A DNA stretch of 64,000 bases from Rhodococcus erythropolis NBRC 15567 (GCF_001552595.1 NZ_BCRM01000018.1:62001-126000); one strand, 5' to 3'. Counted from the stretch's first letter, positions 52,924 through 62,914 are shown. Notes: a model not told the origin generated them from the letters alone. Numbers and translations: made by a program.

Positions 52924-53838
52924 CTATTCGAGGCTTCCCACGATCAGCGGATCCGGAGTACCCACGATCTCGTAATCCTTGTTGTCGTAATCGAACTGAC
53001 TGAGCACGTGACGCATCGCGTTTATCCGCGCGCGTTTCTTGTCATTGCTCTTGATGACGGTCCACGGAGCGGTGTCGGTATCGGTGAACCGAATCATCTC
53101 TTCCTTCGCCGCTGTGTACGCATCCCACTTGTCCAGAGAAGCGATGTCCATCGGCGAAAGCTTCCACTGCCGAACGGGATCGACCTGTCTGATCGCGAAC
53201 CGCGTGCGCTGCTCCAGCGGTGAAACCGAGAACCAGAACTTGATCAAGCTGATGCCGTCGTCGACGAGCATCTGCTCGAACAACGGCACCTGGCGCAGAA
53301 AACGCTCGTGCTCCTCGTCGGTGCAGAAGCCCATGACCCGCTCGACCCCGGCCCGGTTGTACCAAGACCGATCGAACATCACCAGTTCCCCGGCTGCGGG
53401 AAGGTGCTGCACATAGCGCTGGAAGTACCACTGCGTCGACTCGCGAGCCGACGGCTTCTCCAATGCGACGACCCGTGCGCCGCGAGGATTGAGGTGCTCC
53501 ATGAATCGTTTGATCGTTCCGCCCTTGCCGGCGGCGTCGCGTCCTTCGAACACTATGGCGTGCCGTGCGCCGGTTTCTTTCGACCAGTTCTGCAGCTTGA
53601 GGAGTTCGATCTGCAGCAGACGCTTGGACATTTCGTACTCGTCCCGAGGCATCCGTGCGTCGTACGGGTAGCCCTCCCGCCAGGTGTCGACCTCGAAACC
53701 GTCCGGCGACGTCAGCAGCACCGGATCGTCGTCGTCATTGTCGTCGACGGTGAAGGCGGCGGTGTCGGCCAGATCGACGGCGGTCGAGAGATCCGCGAAG
53801 GCGCTGAGGAACGGTCGGCGTTCTGCTAAATCGGTCAC
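52924..53838 (-). CDS. ppk2: Polyphosphate kinase 2
   Basis: A PPK2-family protein, 304 residues from the GTG at 53838, with Walker A FEGRDAAGKGGTIKRF, Walker B-type MFDRSWYNRAGVERVMGF and lid RQWKLSPMDIASLDKWDAY. It transfers phosphate between polyphosphate and nucleoside diphosphates. The start is uncertain: an ATG at 53964 would add 42 residues unlike the family and leave only 20 bp to the divergent pspC gene; the GTG start fits usual lengths (about 295-305). In Corynebacterium glutamicum a ppk2 gene borders porA/porH, as I recall; here small peptide genes follow 450 bp away. Confidence 0.88.
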   Translation of the reverse strand: MTDLAERRPFLSAFADLSTAVDLADTAAFTVDDNDDDDPVLLTSPDGFEVDTWREGYPYDARMPRDEYEMSKRLLQIELLKLQNWSKETGARHAIVFEGRDAAGKGGTIKRFMEHLNPRGARVVALEKPSARESTQWYFQRYVQHLPAAGELVMFDRSWYNRAGVERVMGFCTDEEHERFLRQVPLFEQMLVDDGISLIKFWFSVSPLEQRTRFAIRQVDPVRQWKLSPMDIASLDKWDAYTAAKEEMIRFTDTDTAPWTVIKSNDKKRARINAMRHVLSQFDYDNKDYEIVGTPDPLIVGSLE

Positions 53839-53983
53839 CGCCGACAAGTTAGTCTCCCGCAGCAACTGTTCGGTGAAGCTGGGATGAACTACCGGGGTAT
53901 GACACGGCGGCCTCAAAAGATCAGGGTGCAGATGGGGGTCGTCCCCGATGGTGCGCGGCGCCATCTCGCTTCAGAATTGAAGC

Positions 53984-54187
53984 ATGACATTCGAAAGCAA
54001 CACACCTCGCCCCTTCACCCGTTCCAACGACAAGAAAATGTTCGCCGGAGTGTGCGGCGGAATTGCAGATTACTTCGGCGCCGACGTAAATCTTGTCCGT
54101 CTACTCGCGGTTATCGCCGCTATTTGCACGGGTGGAACCGCGGCTTTGGTATATCTCGCCGCCTGGATGCTCATGCCGTTAGGTTGA
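53984..54187 (+). CDS. PspC-domain membrane protein
   Basis: A 67-residue protein consisting of one PspC domain: RPFTRSNDKKMFAGVCGGIA, DYFGADVNLVRLLAVIAAIC and VYLAAWMLMPLG. A single hydrophobic stretch (about residues 36-66) anchors it. PspC proteins respond to envelope stress by recruiting partners at the membrane. It is followed by a bidirectional terminator. Confidence 0.9.
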   Translation: MTFESNTPRPFTRSNDKKMFAGVCGGIADYFGADVNLVRLLAVIAAICTGGTAALVYLAAWMLMPLG

Positions 54188-54234
54188 GAATTCCGGCAAT
54201 TGACATGGCGAGAATTACGCGCCGACAAAAAGGT

Positions 54235-54274
54235 ATTTCGGGGCCTACGCGCCAACACGAGCAGGCCCCGAAAT
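54235..54274. terminator. Bidirectional terminator between pspC and the small-peptide genes
   Basis: ATTTCGGGGCCT (54235-54246) pairs perfectly with AGGCCCCGAAAT (54263-54274). It lies 8 bases from the stop of the minus-strand 47-aa peptide gene and 48 bases after pspC. Confidence 0.8.
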
Positions 54275-54281
54275 CGACAAT

Positions 54282-54425
54282 CTACTTGGCGGCCTTCAAC
54301 TCTCCACCGCTGAGCGCAGCGAGGGCCTCGAGACCCTTGACGGCCAGGCCACTGACGCTGCCCAACCCCTGACCGATGATCGCACCGACTGAGCCGGCAG
54401 CGTCCATGACAGATCCTTCAAGCAT
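54282..54425 (-). CDS. Small porin-like peptide, 47 aa
   Basis: A 47-residue ORF beginning MLEGSVMDAAGSVGAIIGQG and ending ALSGGELKAAK. A strong ribosome site, AAGGAG, sits 6 bases before the ATG. There is no Cys, no classical signal peptide, and the Gly/Ala/Val/Leu-rich body can form an amphipathic helix. Two minus-strand peptide genes lie in tandem here; this is the second. The position beside ppk2 and on the groEL side matches porA/porH of Corynebacterium, whose products (45 and 57 aa) also lack signal peptides. Residue similarity to PorA/PorH is not obvious, so the assignment rests on size, context and composition. Confidence 0.65.
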   Translation of the reverse strand: MLEGSVMDAAGSVGAIIGQGLGSVSGLAVKGLEALAALSGGELKAAK

Positions 54426-54488
54426 GACGTTCTCCTTTAGATGTTCAGTGGTTCACTTGGGACGAGCAAATGACGCCGATCAGAAAAC

Positions 54489-54674
54489 TCAGGGAACGAC
54501 AGGCGGCGTAAAGCTGAGGGTGTCGAGAGATCCGAAGATTCCACCGGCGGTGTCAGCCAGTGAACCGAAGAGGTTTGCACCGACATTGTCCAATCCCAGC
54601 AGCATTGTCAGCAAAGCCTGCATCGGTGCACCGTCCCCATTCGGACCACCGAGAATATCCATCAACGAACCCAT
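54489..54674 (-). CDS. Small acidic porin-like peptide, 61 aa
   Basis: A 61-residue ORF beginning MGSLMDILGGPNGDGAPMQA, with LLTMLLGLDNVGANLFGSLA in the middle and ending TPPVVP. It has five Asp, no Lys, Arg or Cys, so it is acidic and hydrophobic, like PorH. GAGGAG lies 7 bases before the ATG at 54674; the open frame extends upstream without a ribosome site. The MGSL start and Pro-rich end recur in the 45-aa peptide at 58612-58749. It precedes the 47-aa peptide gene by 63 bp, suggesting a two-gene operon like porH-porA. Confidence 0.65.
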   Translation of the reverse strand: MGSLMDILGGPNGDGAPMQALLTMLLGLDNVGANLFGSLADTAGGIFGSLDTLSFTPPVVP

Positions 54675-54886
54675 GTTCAGCTCCTCGCGTAGGTGATTCT
54701 TTTTACCGTCGGTGACGATTATCGAACCAGTCCGGCGGTAGACACTCGACGTGTCGACAGTCACATTAATCCGCGAGATAACGACTCGACACCACTACGG
54801 ACAATTACCTTAATTAGGATGAATTCGACAGAAATTTCCCGAACACAAATCGTCGATTCACCACAAGTTCCGACGCAAGTTGCTCT

Positions 54887-56332
54887 TTATCGTTCGCCTA
54901 CCTCACGATTTTGGTCAGAAACTGCCTGCAAAAGCGTCGTGAACCCCACCCGCAACAATTCGACGTAGTGCTCGATATCCGGCATCGTCTCTTGCGAGAC
55001 GATGACATTGAGCGTCAGAGAACCTCCACGCGCGGCAATGAGGAAGTGGCGCAGAATGTCTCCGTCGACCGGCGCCTGCCCACCGAGAACTGCCACCGCC
55101 GGCGCACCTTCGAAAACGTTGCCGTCAACTGATACCGGGACATTGCTGATCGTCGTGTTCTGAATGACCTTGTGCGAAGGGTCCAGCTTGTTGAGCCGAC
55201 GCGAGAGACCGGTGAGTCTGAGCAGAGCCGCAGGCGAAGTTTCGATGCGCGTGCCGTAACGACGGACGGCTGGGTGTGAACTCCGCCCTTTGGCCCTCAG
55301 CGCCGAATCTCTGATTCGTGTCAGCCGCTCGACCGGATCTTCGACGTCTGTGTGCAGATCGACCGTCAACAGCGCCAGTTGGTTGGCCGACTCCCATTCG
55401 GCTATCTTCCGCATCGATCGGGGAACCATCGCCGCCAACCCACTGGCCGATTTCTCGCCCTTCTCCGACAGGTATGCGTCGAGAGCACCGGCGACGACGG
55501 TCAGGAAGATGTCGTTGACCGTCACGTCCGGAACGGCCGCTCGGATCGCTTTGATGTCTGCGCCGTCCAGCGTCAGGAAATCGATCGTGATGTCTCCACC
55601 CAGCACGCCGTTGAATCGGGTCGGTAGGCGGTCGGCCGAGTACGTAGGTAGCTCTCCGGCCTCTTCCGCCTCCCGAACCGTCTCGGCCGCAACCTTTGTC
55701 ACGGACAGACCCCGGCCGAAGCGGATCGCCTGGCCGGGCAAACCGACGACCGTGCGCCCGATCAAATCCAGCGACGAAAGCCCCGAACCGGCACGCTTCG
55801 TCTCCGGTTTCGGCGGACCGGAGAACAGAAGGTTGGTCAGATCGCGGATCGCCAGACCGTCACCGGCCCCGTGGTGGGTCTTGAGCATGATCAGCGTCAG
55901 ATTGCCAGGTAGCTCGTCGATCCCGCGCACGCCGGTCATGACGTGCAACTCCCAGGGCGGCCGGGAAAGGTCCATCGGCTCCCCGAGCGAGCGCCCGAGC
56001 AATTCACGAACCGGGGCCCACCCGGCAACAGGGGCACGATGGACGTGCACGTGATCATCGACGTCGAAATCGGCCGGGACCCAATAGGGATAGTCCAGAT
56101 CCAGCGGAACTCGCTGGAGTCGACTCGTGAACAGTGGCCAGTACCCGAATCTTTCGGTGATCCACCGAACCGCGTCGTCGTGCGTCATCTCTGCGAGCGG
56201 ATGGCCCGTAGTGTCGAAGAAGTAGGCGCAGACCATGTGGCTCAGATGTCCGCCGGACTCGTTGTAGACGAACTCCGCGTCTCGCGGTCCCATCTGAGAT
56301 ACCGCGGCTGGCAACGAGTTCCGAAAGATCAT
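54887..56332 (-). CDS. WS/DGAT wax ester synthase/diacylglycerol acyltransferase
   Basis: A 481-residue acyltransferase. The catalytic HHxxxDG motif is MLKTHHGAGDGLAIRDL (about residue 145). The second family motif is VTVNDIFLTVVAGALDAYL. PPWELHVMTGV and NVPVSVDG are further conserved blocks. It makes triacylglycerols or wax esters from acyl-CoA. It lies inside the small-peptide locus and is a paralogue of the next gene. ATG at 56332. Confidence 0.93.
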   Translation of the reverse strand: MIFRNSLPAAVSQMGPRDAEFVYNESGGHLSHMVCAYFFDTTGHPLAEMTHDDAVRWITERFGYWPLFTSRLQRVPLDLDYPYWVPADFDVDDHVHVHRAPVAGWAPVRELLGRSLGEPMDLSRPPWELHVMTGVRGIDELPGNLTLIMLKTHHGAGDGLAIRDLTNLLFSGPPKPETKRAGSGLSSLDLIGRTVVGLPGQAIRFGRGLSVTKVAAETVREAEEAGELPTYSADRLPTRFNGVLGGDITIDFLTLDGADIKAIRAAVPDVTVNDIFLTVVAGALDAYLSEKGEKSASGLAAMVPRSMRKIAEWESANQLALLTVDLHTDVEDPVERLTRIRDSALRAKGRSSHPAVRRYGTRIETSPAALLRLTGLSRRLNKLDPSHKVIQNTTISNVPVSVDGNVFEGAPAVAVLGGQAPVDGDILRHFLIAARGGSLTLNVIVSQETMPDIEHYVELLRVGFTTLLQAVSDQNREVGER

Positions 56333-56468
56333 GCATGCCCCTCAATTCCGACGCTGAACGAATGTCCGAATTGTAGCGAGCTGACATGCAGATCCTCTGG
56401 GTTCTGCTCGGAATCGTTGGGTATCACCAAATCCAGCAATCGGAAAAGGTGCCTGCGATTCCGATCGA

Positions 56469-57929
56469 TCAGGAGGCAACCTCTTGGTCAGGTGAATCCG
56501 CAGTCTGCATCGCGGCTGCCGCCGCCAAATCATCGAAACTTGCTCGCAGTAGTTCGATGTAATGGTGGAGATCGGGCATGGTCGCGGTATCCGCGATGAC
56601 GTTGAGGGTCAGTCCCCCACCTGCTGCGGCGACCATGAAATGCCGTAGCCCGTCGCCGTCAACCGGGGGCTGGGTTGCCAGCACGGCTGCACCCGGTGCA
56701 CCGTTCAATGTCAGCCCTTCAACAGAGAGCGGAATATTGCTCACCATTGTGTGCTGGTAGCGGGGACGAGTGACATCGTGGGAATTCCTACTTCGCGCAA
56801 AAGCAATGAATCTCAGCAGGAATGCCGGCGCCGTTTCGATCGCGGCATCCACACGGCGAGTGGCAGGGTGGGAAGTACGTACCTTCTCCGAACGCGAGGA
56901 TTGCGCGATGAGTGCCAATCGTTCCAGCGGCGCCGCAACGGACGTGTGCATATCGACCGACAAGGTCACCAGTTGATTGGCAGACTGCCACTCCTCGACC
57001 TTGCGCATCGAGCGAGGCACCATTGCCACCAAGGATCCCCCTGGCGGCTCACCATTTTCTGTCAGATACCGCGACAGCGCACCACCGACGATCGCCAGGA
57101 GAACATCGTTGACAGTGGCGCCTGGAACCGCGTGTTTGACCCCACCGATTACGGCACCGGGAAGGGTTAATTGCTGCAGCGTTCCCGATCCGCTGACTTT
57201 GCCGTTGAACCTGGTAGCCGGACGTTCGTTGAGGCTCTCGACCCATTCACCGGCCGATTGGGCCGCGTTCGCACTTCGTTGAGCAGCGCGATTCCCTGGA
57301 ACGCTCCGGGCGAATCTGAACATCTGGCTGGGAATGCTCGCCAACGATTCGAGGAGTACACGCACCTTCAATAGTCGAGGTACTGGAACGTGTCGGGCGG
57401 CTCGCTCTTCGCCCGAGAAGATGGATTCACCCAACATCCGGATTGCTATCCCATCCGCTGCGCTGTGGTGGGACTTGAGCACTACGGCGGTCAGCCTCCC
57501 GTCCAGATCGTCGAGACCTTCGATTCCGTTGAAGAAGTGCAACTCCCATGGCGGACGGGTCAAGTCCATCCGTGAAGTCATCAAAGCACTCAAAGGCTTC
57601 TCGAGTGACGCCCAACCAGGCTCCGTGAGGTCTGTGACGTGTACGTGGTCACGGATGTCGAAGTCATTGACTGGCATCCAGTACGGATGATCGAGTCCGA
57701 GCGGGATACGTCGTACCTTGTGGGTGAACATGCGATGGTGGCCGAGCCGTGCGGTCACCCATTCGACTGCTTGCTCGCGCGAGAACTCCGACTCAGGGCG
57801 CTGAGAAGTATCGAAGAAATACACCCCTATCAAATGCCCCAGATGGCCGTCCGCCTCGTTGTAGATGAAATCGGCATCACGCGGGCTCAACCGCGCCAAC
57901 TGCACCGCAAATTTGCTGGGCAATCGCAT
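56469..57929 (-). CDS. WS/DGAT acyltransferase (paralogue)
   Basis: A 486-residue acyltransferase with catalytic VVLKSHHSAADGIAIRML, second motif ATVNDVLLAIVGGALSRYL, PPWELHFFNGI and SNIPLSVEGLTLNGAPG. I chose the ATG at 57929 because GAGG is 8 bases upstream; a GTG two codons earlier is possible. It shares architecture with the gene at 54887. The 137 bp to that gene hold no clear terminator, so they may be cotranscribed. Confidence 0.92.
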   Translation of the reverse strand: MRLPSKFAVQLARLSPRDADFIYNEADGHLGHLIGVYFFDTSQRPESEFSREQAVEWVTARLGHHRMFTHKVRRIPLGLDHPYWMPVNDFDIRDHVHVTDLTEPGWASLEKPLSALMTSRMDLTRPPWELHFFNGIEGLDDLDGRLTAVVLKSHHSAADGIAIRMLGESIFSGEERAARHVPVPRLLKVRVLLESLASIPSQMFRFARSVPGNRAAQRSANAAQSAGEWVESLNERPATRFNGKVSGSGTLQQLTLPGAVIGGVKHAVPGATVNDVLLAIVGGALSRYLTENGEPPGGSLVAMVPRSMRKVEEWQSANQLVTLSVDMHTSVAAPLERLALIAQSSRSEKVRTSHPATRRVDAAIETAPAFLLRFIAFARSRNSHDVTRPRYQHTMVSNIPLSVEGLTLNGAPGAAVLATQPPVDGDGLRHFMVAAAGGGLTLNVIADTATMPDLHHYIELLRASFDDLAAAAAMQTADSPDQEVAS

Positions 57930-57980
57930 CGACACTACCTCGTCTCACTGCATCGGTAATCGTGACCGGAACTCGAAACC

Positions 57981-58020
57981 GAATGATCCCCGAGGCGTAC
58001 GTCAGCCTCGGGGATCATTC
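57981..58020 (-). terminator. Terminator of the five-gene small-peptide group
   Basis: GAATGATCCCCGAGGC (57981-57996) pairs perfectly with its complement at 58005-58020 across 8 bases. It follows the last small peptide gene by 43 bases and precedes the WS/DGAT gene, so the peptide group is its own transcription unit. Confidence 0.85.
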
Positions 58021-58063
58021 GGACTCGGTGGCGTATTCCAATTCAGACTCCACCAAGAATTTC

Positions 58064-58159
58064 CTACTTCGGATTCTGAAGCATCTTGCTTCCGGCGGAG
58101 GTGAGGCCCGCTGTGTCGATAACCCATTGCACGATCGAAGTCAGGTATCTTTCAAGCAT
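58064..58159 (-). CDS. Small porin-like peptide, 31 aa
   Basis: A 31-residue ORF beginning MLERYLTSIVQWVIDTAGLT and ending KMLQNPK. AAAGGA is 8 bases before the ATG. It has no Cys or signal peptide; the first 20 residues can form an amphipathic helix with Tyr and Trp at the interface. The 36-aa peptide gene ends 16 bases upstream, so they are coupled. It is the last gene before the terminator at 57981. Not recognised by family; porin-type function is inferred from context. Confidence 0.55.
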   Translation of the reverse strand: MLERYLTSIVQWVIDTAGLTSAGSKMLQNPK

Positions 58160-58175
58160 TGTGCATTTCCTTTCA

Positions 58176-58286
58176 TCACACTGGGAAGGACGAAAGCGCG
58201 TTCAGGTATTTCCCGATCGTGCCCACGAGATCAACCGACCCGAAACTGACGAGATCGGACAGGTACGTCAATGATCCGTTCAACAT
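58176..58286 (-). CDS. Small porin-like peptide, 36 aa
   Basis: A 36-residue ORF beginning MLNGSLTYLSDLVSFGSVDL and ending LNALSSFPV. GAGGAG is 7 bases before the ATG at 58286, a strong ribosome site. One Lys, two Asp and no Cys. Leu/Val spacing of three to four residues suits an amphipathic helix. It lies 18 bases downstream of the 64-aa peptide gene on the same strand. Confidence 0.6.
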   Translation of the reverse strand: MLNGSLTYLSDLVSFGSVDLVGTIGKYLNALSSFPV

Positions 58287-58304
58287 TTCTTTCTCCTCTT
58301 CGGA

Positions 58305-58499
58305 TTAGGTGCCGGCTATGGAGCCGAGGCCGGATTGGATCGATCCGGCTGACGCAGCGGATCCTGTGACACCCAGTTCAATGAAAGAAGAGATAGCTGC
58401 GAAAACTCCCTCGATAATTCCCTTGAGAGCCGCCAAAGGCAACTGGACCGAGTTCGCGTCAATACTGCCGACCGCGTCGATCAAACTTGCTGTATCCAC
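58305..58499 (-). CDS. Small acidic porin-like peptide, 64 aa
   Basis: A 64-residue ORF from a GTG at 58499: VDTASLIDAVGSIDANSVQL, then PLAALKGIIEGVFAAISSFI and a Gly/Ser/Ala tail ending SIAGT. One Lys, five acidic residues, no Cys; the central segment is strongly hydrophobic. AAGGAG lies 12 bases before the GTG, rather far, with GGAAG closer at 4. The frame stays open upstream, so the start is less certain than for its neighbours. Its size and charge are close to PorH (57 aa). Confidence 0.55.
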   Translation of the reverse strand: MDTASLIDAVGSIDANSVQLPLAALKGIIEGVFAAISSFIELGVTGSAASAGSIQSGLGSIAGT

Positions 58500-58611
58500 T
58501 GTACTTCCACACTCCTTGGAATTCGTTCGTTCGGGTTTCGAAAAGAAAACAGCGGAGTCCATCAGATCTGCGTGGCCGTTATCCAAACACGCGGGTCTTG
58601 ACGATTCCGAA

Positions 58612-58749
58612 TTACGGCAGAGGGGGAACCTGCCACCCCAGGTCGATCGACGACATTATCGGCGCGAAAATGATGCCCGCAATGACCGACTTGATCAACC
58701 CTCCCATTTCGCCTTCGAGCACATCAGCGACCGATCCCAAACTACCCAT
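58612..58749 (-). CDS. Small porin-like peptide, 45 aa
   Basis: A 45-residue ORF beginning MGSLGSVADVLEGEMGGLIK, then SVIAGIIFAPIMSSIDLGWQ and ending VPPLP. The MGSL start and Pro-rich end resemble the 61-aa peptide at 54489. GGGAG lies 6 bases before the ATG at 58749; an ATG one codon earlier is possible. No Cys, one Lys. Not recognised by family. Confidence 0.55.
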   Translation of the reverse strand: MGSLGSVADVLEGEMGGLIKSVIAGIIFAPIMSSIDLGWQVPPLP

Positions 58750-58796
58750 CATTCACTCCCACTGTCAGAAAGATCCTCGGAAATTGAAACTATCGA

Positions 58797-58928
58797 TCAG
58801 CTGAGTTCGATAGCGGATACCAACGAGCCTGTGCCGGCCTCTACGCCCGGCAGCATCGACCCGCTCCATGTGTTGGCCAGCAGATCGGTGAACAATTGCG
58901 CAGTCGCTTGGAGGAACATGACGATCAT
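58797..58928 (-). CDS. Small porin-like peptide, 43 aa
   Basis: A 43-residue ORF beginning MIVMFLQATAQLFTDLLANT, then WSGSMLPGVEAGTG and ending LVSAIELS. No Lys, Arg or Cys; three acidic residues. GGGTGGGA lies upstream of the ATG at 58928. It is the first gene of the five-gene minus-strand group; 47 bases separate it from the next. Its N-terminal 20 residues are hydrophobic but lack the positive charges of a signal peptide. Confidence 0.5.
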   Translation of the reverse strand: MIVMFLQATAQLFTDLLANTWSGSMLPGVEAGTGSLVSAIELS

Positions 58929-59642
58929 ACTGATTCCCACCCTTTCGTAGGTCTTGGATTACTCATAGGACGTTTACATCGGACCGCTTGCAGTAGCCCA
59001 CAAAGAACTGGTCCGAGCAGCAGAGAGAAAGATTTTGCAAACCAGGTAACCGATATTCTTCGGGGCGTACGCGCCCTTTCGCGGCTGTGGGGTGACATCA
59101 AGGTAGTGCAGAAGAGCCCGATTTGGGGAACTTTCGGCTAAACATTTTGAAGCTTTCTGAAACCTGTTCCATTTTTGCAGGTCGCGGGCCCGAGCCGGCC
59201 ACAATTTCTACTGAAATCCATCAACACACCGCACTCAATAGCTTCGGCAACGCGGCACTACACACTGCAACGTATCTGCCGACGAGTGCAATCGATCTGT
59301 CTACCAATACCGTTCGACTACGCAATCCGAAGGTGAAAACGTCCCGCGAAAGTACTAGTACTAGAGGACGTTTCAACTCCGACGCACCGACAAAAGTGCT
59401 AGCTCTCAACCATCCGAGTCCGAACGGCTATGACTGCCAATAAGATTGAATCCACGTTGCTGGATCACCAAATGATCTGAGCACAGGAATGTCTGTGGAG
59501 GAAACCAAGTCCACAGCCGCGCACCACAGCTGACCGAGAGACGTGACCGCCTGTGCCAATTTGCACGGACGGCCACGTTCTCGCCGCATATCACCGCCGC
59601 GACCAATTAGACTAATTCACGACGGAGACAGAGCATCCAATG
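58929..59642. other. Intergenic region upstream of the small-peptide group
   Basis: 714 bases with several open frames on both strands but none with a convincing ribosome site and codon usage. It should contain the promoter of the small-peptide group (near 58930-59100) and the 3' region of the secreted-protein gene. A hairpin with a nested palindrome lies at 59336-59374. Confidence 0.5.
59336..59374. terminator. Hairpin with nested palindrome, possible terminator
   Basis: AAAACGTCC (59336-59344) faces GGACGTTTC (59366-59374); the loop contains the 12-base palindrome AGTACTAGTACT (59351-59362). It is 270 bp past the secreted-protein stop, far for a terminator, so a regulatory or recombination site is also possible. 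Confidence 0.35.
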
Positions 59643-60332
59643 TTAGTGAAGCGTGCCGGCGCCCGCATTGAGTGCCGGGTAACTTCCAACCGCCCCCGTG
59701 ATGTCGTCAGACGGAACGCAAGAGGTAGATGCACTGACTGGAATCACAACGGCTACTCCGTTCGCCTTGAAGCTGAAGTAGTTATTCGCAAAGTTACCGA
59801 ACTCGGCCGCGGTTCCCGAAGTAGAGAGTTTTACATCGAACACCGGAGACGTCGTCACAACGGTGATCTGAGGTGCCTTGAATGTCGTGCTCGGGCCGAC
59901 TCCAAACTTCCCAAGAGTAATAATTCCGCCTGAAGCCGAAACAGTAGGACTACCCGAACTGATATTCGTACCCGAACTCGTCTTGGTCGCACTTGTCAAC
60001 GTCGCGGTATTGTACGAGAGCTTGTACTGAATATCACTCAATCCCTTGAAAGTATAACCCGGGAACGAGCTCGGCGTAGTCTGGTCCCCGAATTGGATTG
60101 TGTAGGTATTCGGCTGACCGGCCGGCGCAACGACCGTATGGTCAACGGTGACAGAAAGTTTTTCCAACTGCGCAACATTTCCAGGTGAACCGGCCCAACA
60201 CGCGTTCTTAAAGCTTGTTGTCGTGGGCCCCGCTGTTGCCGACGCCGGAGCAACGGCCGCGAACACCAAACCTGCTGATGCAGCTACCGCTGCGAGACCA
60301 ATCGTAGTACGTCGCGCCAGTGATACAGTCAT
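59643..60332 (-). CDS. Secreted protein of unknown function
   Basis: A 229-residue protein. The signal peptide MTVSLARRTTIGLAAVAASA, then GLVFAAVAPASATA, has an AxA cleavage site near residue 34. The mature part is rich in Thr, Ser, Gly and Val and probably beta-structured (TYTIQFGDQTTPSSFPGYTF, ASGGIITLGKFGVG), with two Cys (NACW near the start, TSCVPS near the end) that may pair. The ATG at 60332 has AGGAG at 8 bases; a GTG three codons earlier is less likely. It lies between the peptide genes and groEL and may be a cell-wall protein. Family not recognised. Confidence 0.75.
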   Translation of the reverse strand: MTVSLARRTTIGLAAVAASAGLVFAAVAPASATAGPTTTSFKNACWAGSPGNVAQLEKLSVTVDHTVVAPAGQPNTYTIQFGDQTTPSSFPGYTFKGLSDIQYKLSYNTATLTSATKTSSGTNISSGSPTVSASGGIITLGKFGVGPSTTFKAPQITVVTTSPVFDVKLSTSGTAAEFGNFANNYFSFKANGVAVVIPVSASTSCVPSDDITGAVGSYPALNAGAGTLH

Positions 60333-61032
60333 GTTCTTCACTCCTATTTCCTCGTAAGGCGGTTTGATCGAACTGCCTGTCCGACGCGGTTACGCTCGCA
60401 GCGTTCCGTGTCGTCAGTTCCCCCTACCCGCGGATATCCCGGGTGGAAGTCATCGACTCATAGCCGAGTCGGAAATGGCAACAGATGCAGTCACCCACTC
60501 CGAGCCTTTAATCAACACGCAGTGGATCCATTCATTAAACTCACCTGTATCGTGAAGAATTTAACAACAATATTAGATAAGCTTCACCATCCGGCCGAAG
60601 ACGCCAGAGATAAATATTCCATTATATGCGCTGAGCAACGAATCGTTCCCGCAAATATTTCAATCACGATTTCGGGAAATTGAAATTTGCAACCCGTAGC
60701 GAATAGTACTTGTATACACCAAAAGGCGTAGACATGAAGCCATCTGCTTCGATACATTTCAATTGCTTCAGACCGGAACTTTCCTCCTCGATGCGCAATA
60801 CTGTAACCCAGATCACTGCAACATGTATCAGTTTTGTGAAGATTGTCGGAAATATTCTATTTTAGTTGCATTTTTCCACCAAAAGAACTAGTTAATTTCA
60901 CACTAAAGACTTACTTAATTCAATCATTTGTTGGATATGTTGGCACTAAAGTTTTAGCACTAAAGAACTTGTCCAACGGTCGTGAACCGATGCGATTGAC
61001 CGCCGTTAGGATGCCGTCTCCAGACAAGCAAA
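60333..61032. other. AT-rich intergenic region
   Basis: About 700 bases, visibly AT-rich from roughly 60540 to 60970 compared with the rest of the window. No ORF with a ribosome site was found. The motif CACTAAAG occurs three times (near 60900, 60943 and 60957). It may be a regulatory region for the secreted-protein gene, a silenced (Lsr2-type) tract or a remnant of transferred DNA. Confidence 0.5.
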
Positions 61033-61062
61033 AGCCCGGCCCACCGAATGGTGGGCCGGGCT
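61033..61062 (-). terminator. groEL terminator
   Basis: AGCCCGGCCCACC (61033-61045) pairs perfectly with GGTGGGCCGGGCT (61050-61062) across a GAAT tetraloop, 23 bases past the groEL stop. Confidence 0.9.
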
Positions 61063-61085
61063 CTAGGAGCTAGGTGGAGATGGAC

Positions 61086-62798
<1,713 letters not shown>

Positions 62799-62914
62799 TC
62801 ACCTCATTACACGGGCGACCGATTTGCCTGGTCACCCATCTACGCCTGTGGTCTAGTCAGTGCCCGCGACGGACGACCGGGGGTGTCTATGGTTCCCGGT
62901 CTCACTGCCTCGAC

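Noticed and set aside
58927..58966. 13-codon leader peptide overlapping the 43-aa peptide start
   Set aside because: An ATG frame ends in TGA overlapping the next ATG, but there is no ribosome site and no other support.
59123..59443. 106-codon plus-strand frame in the region upstream of the small peptides
   Set aside because: No ribosome site, no recognisable composition or motif, and it spans the hairpin at 59336.
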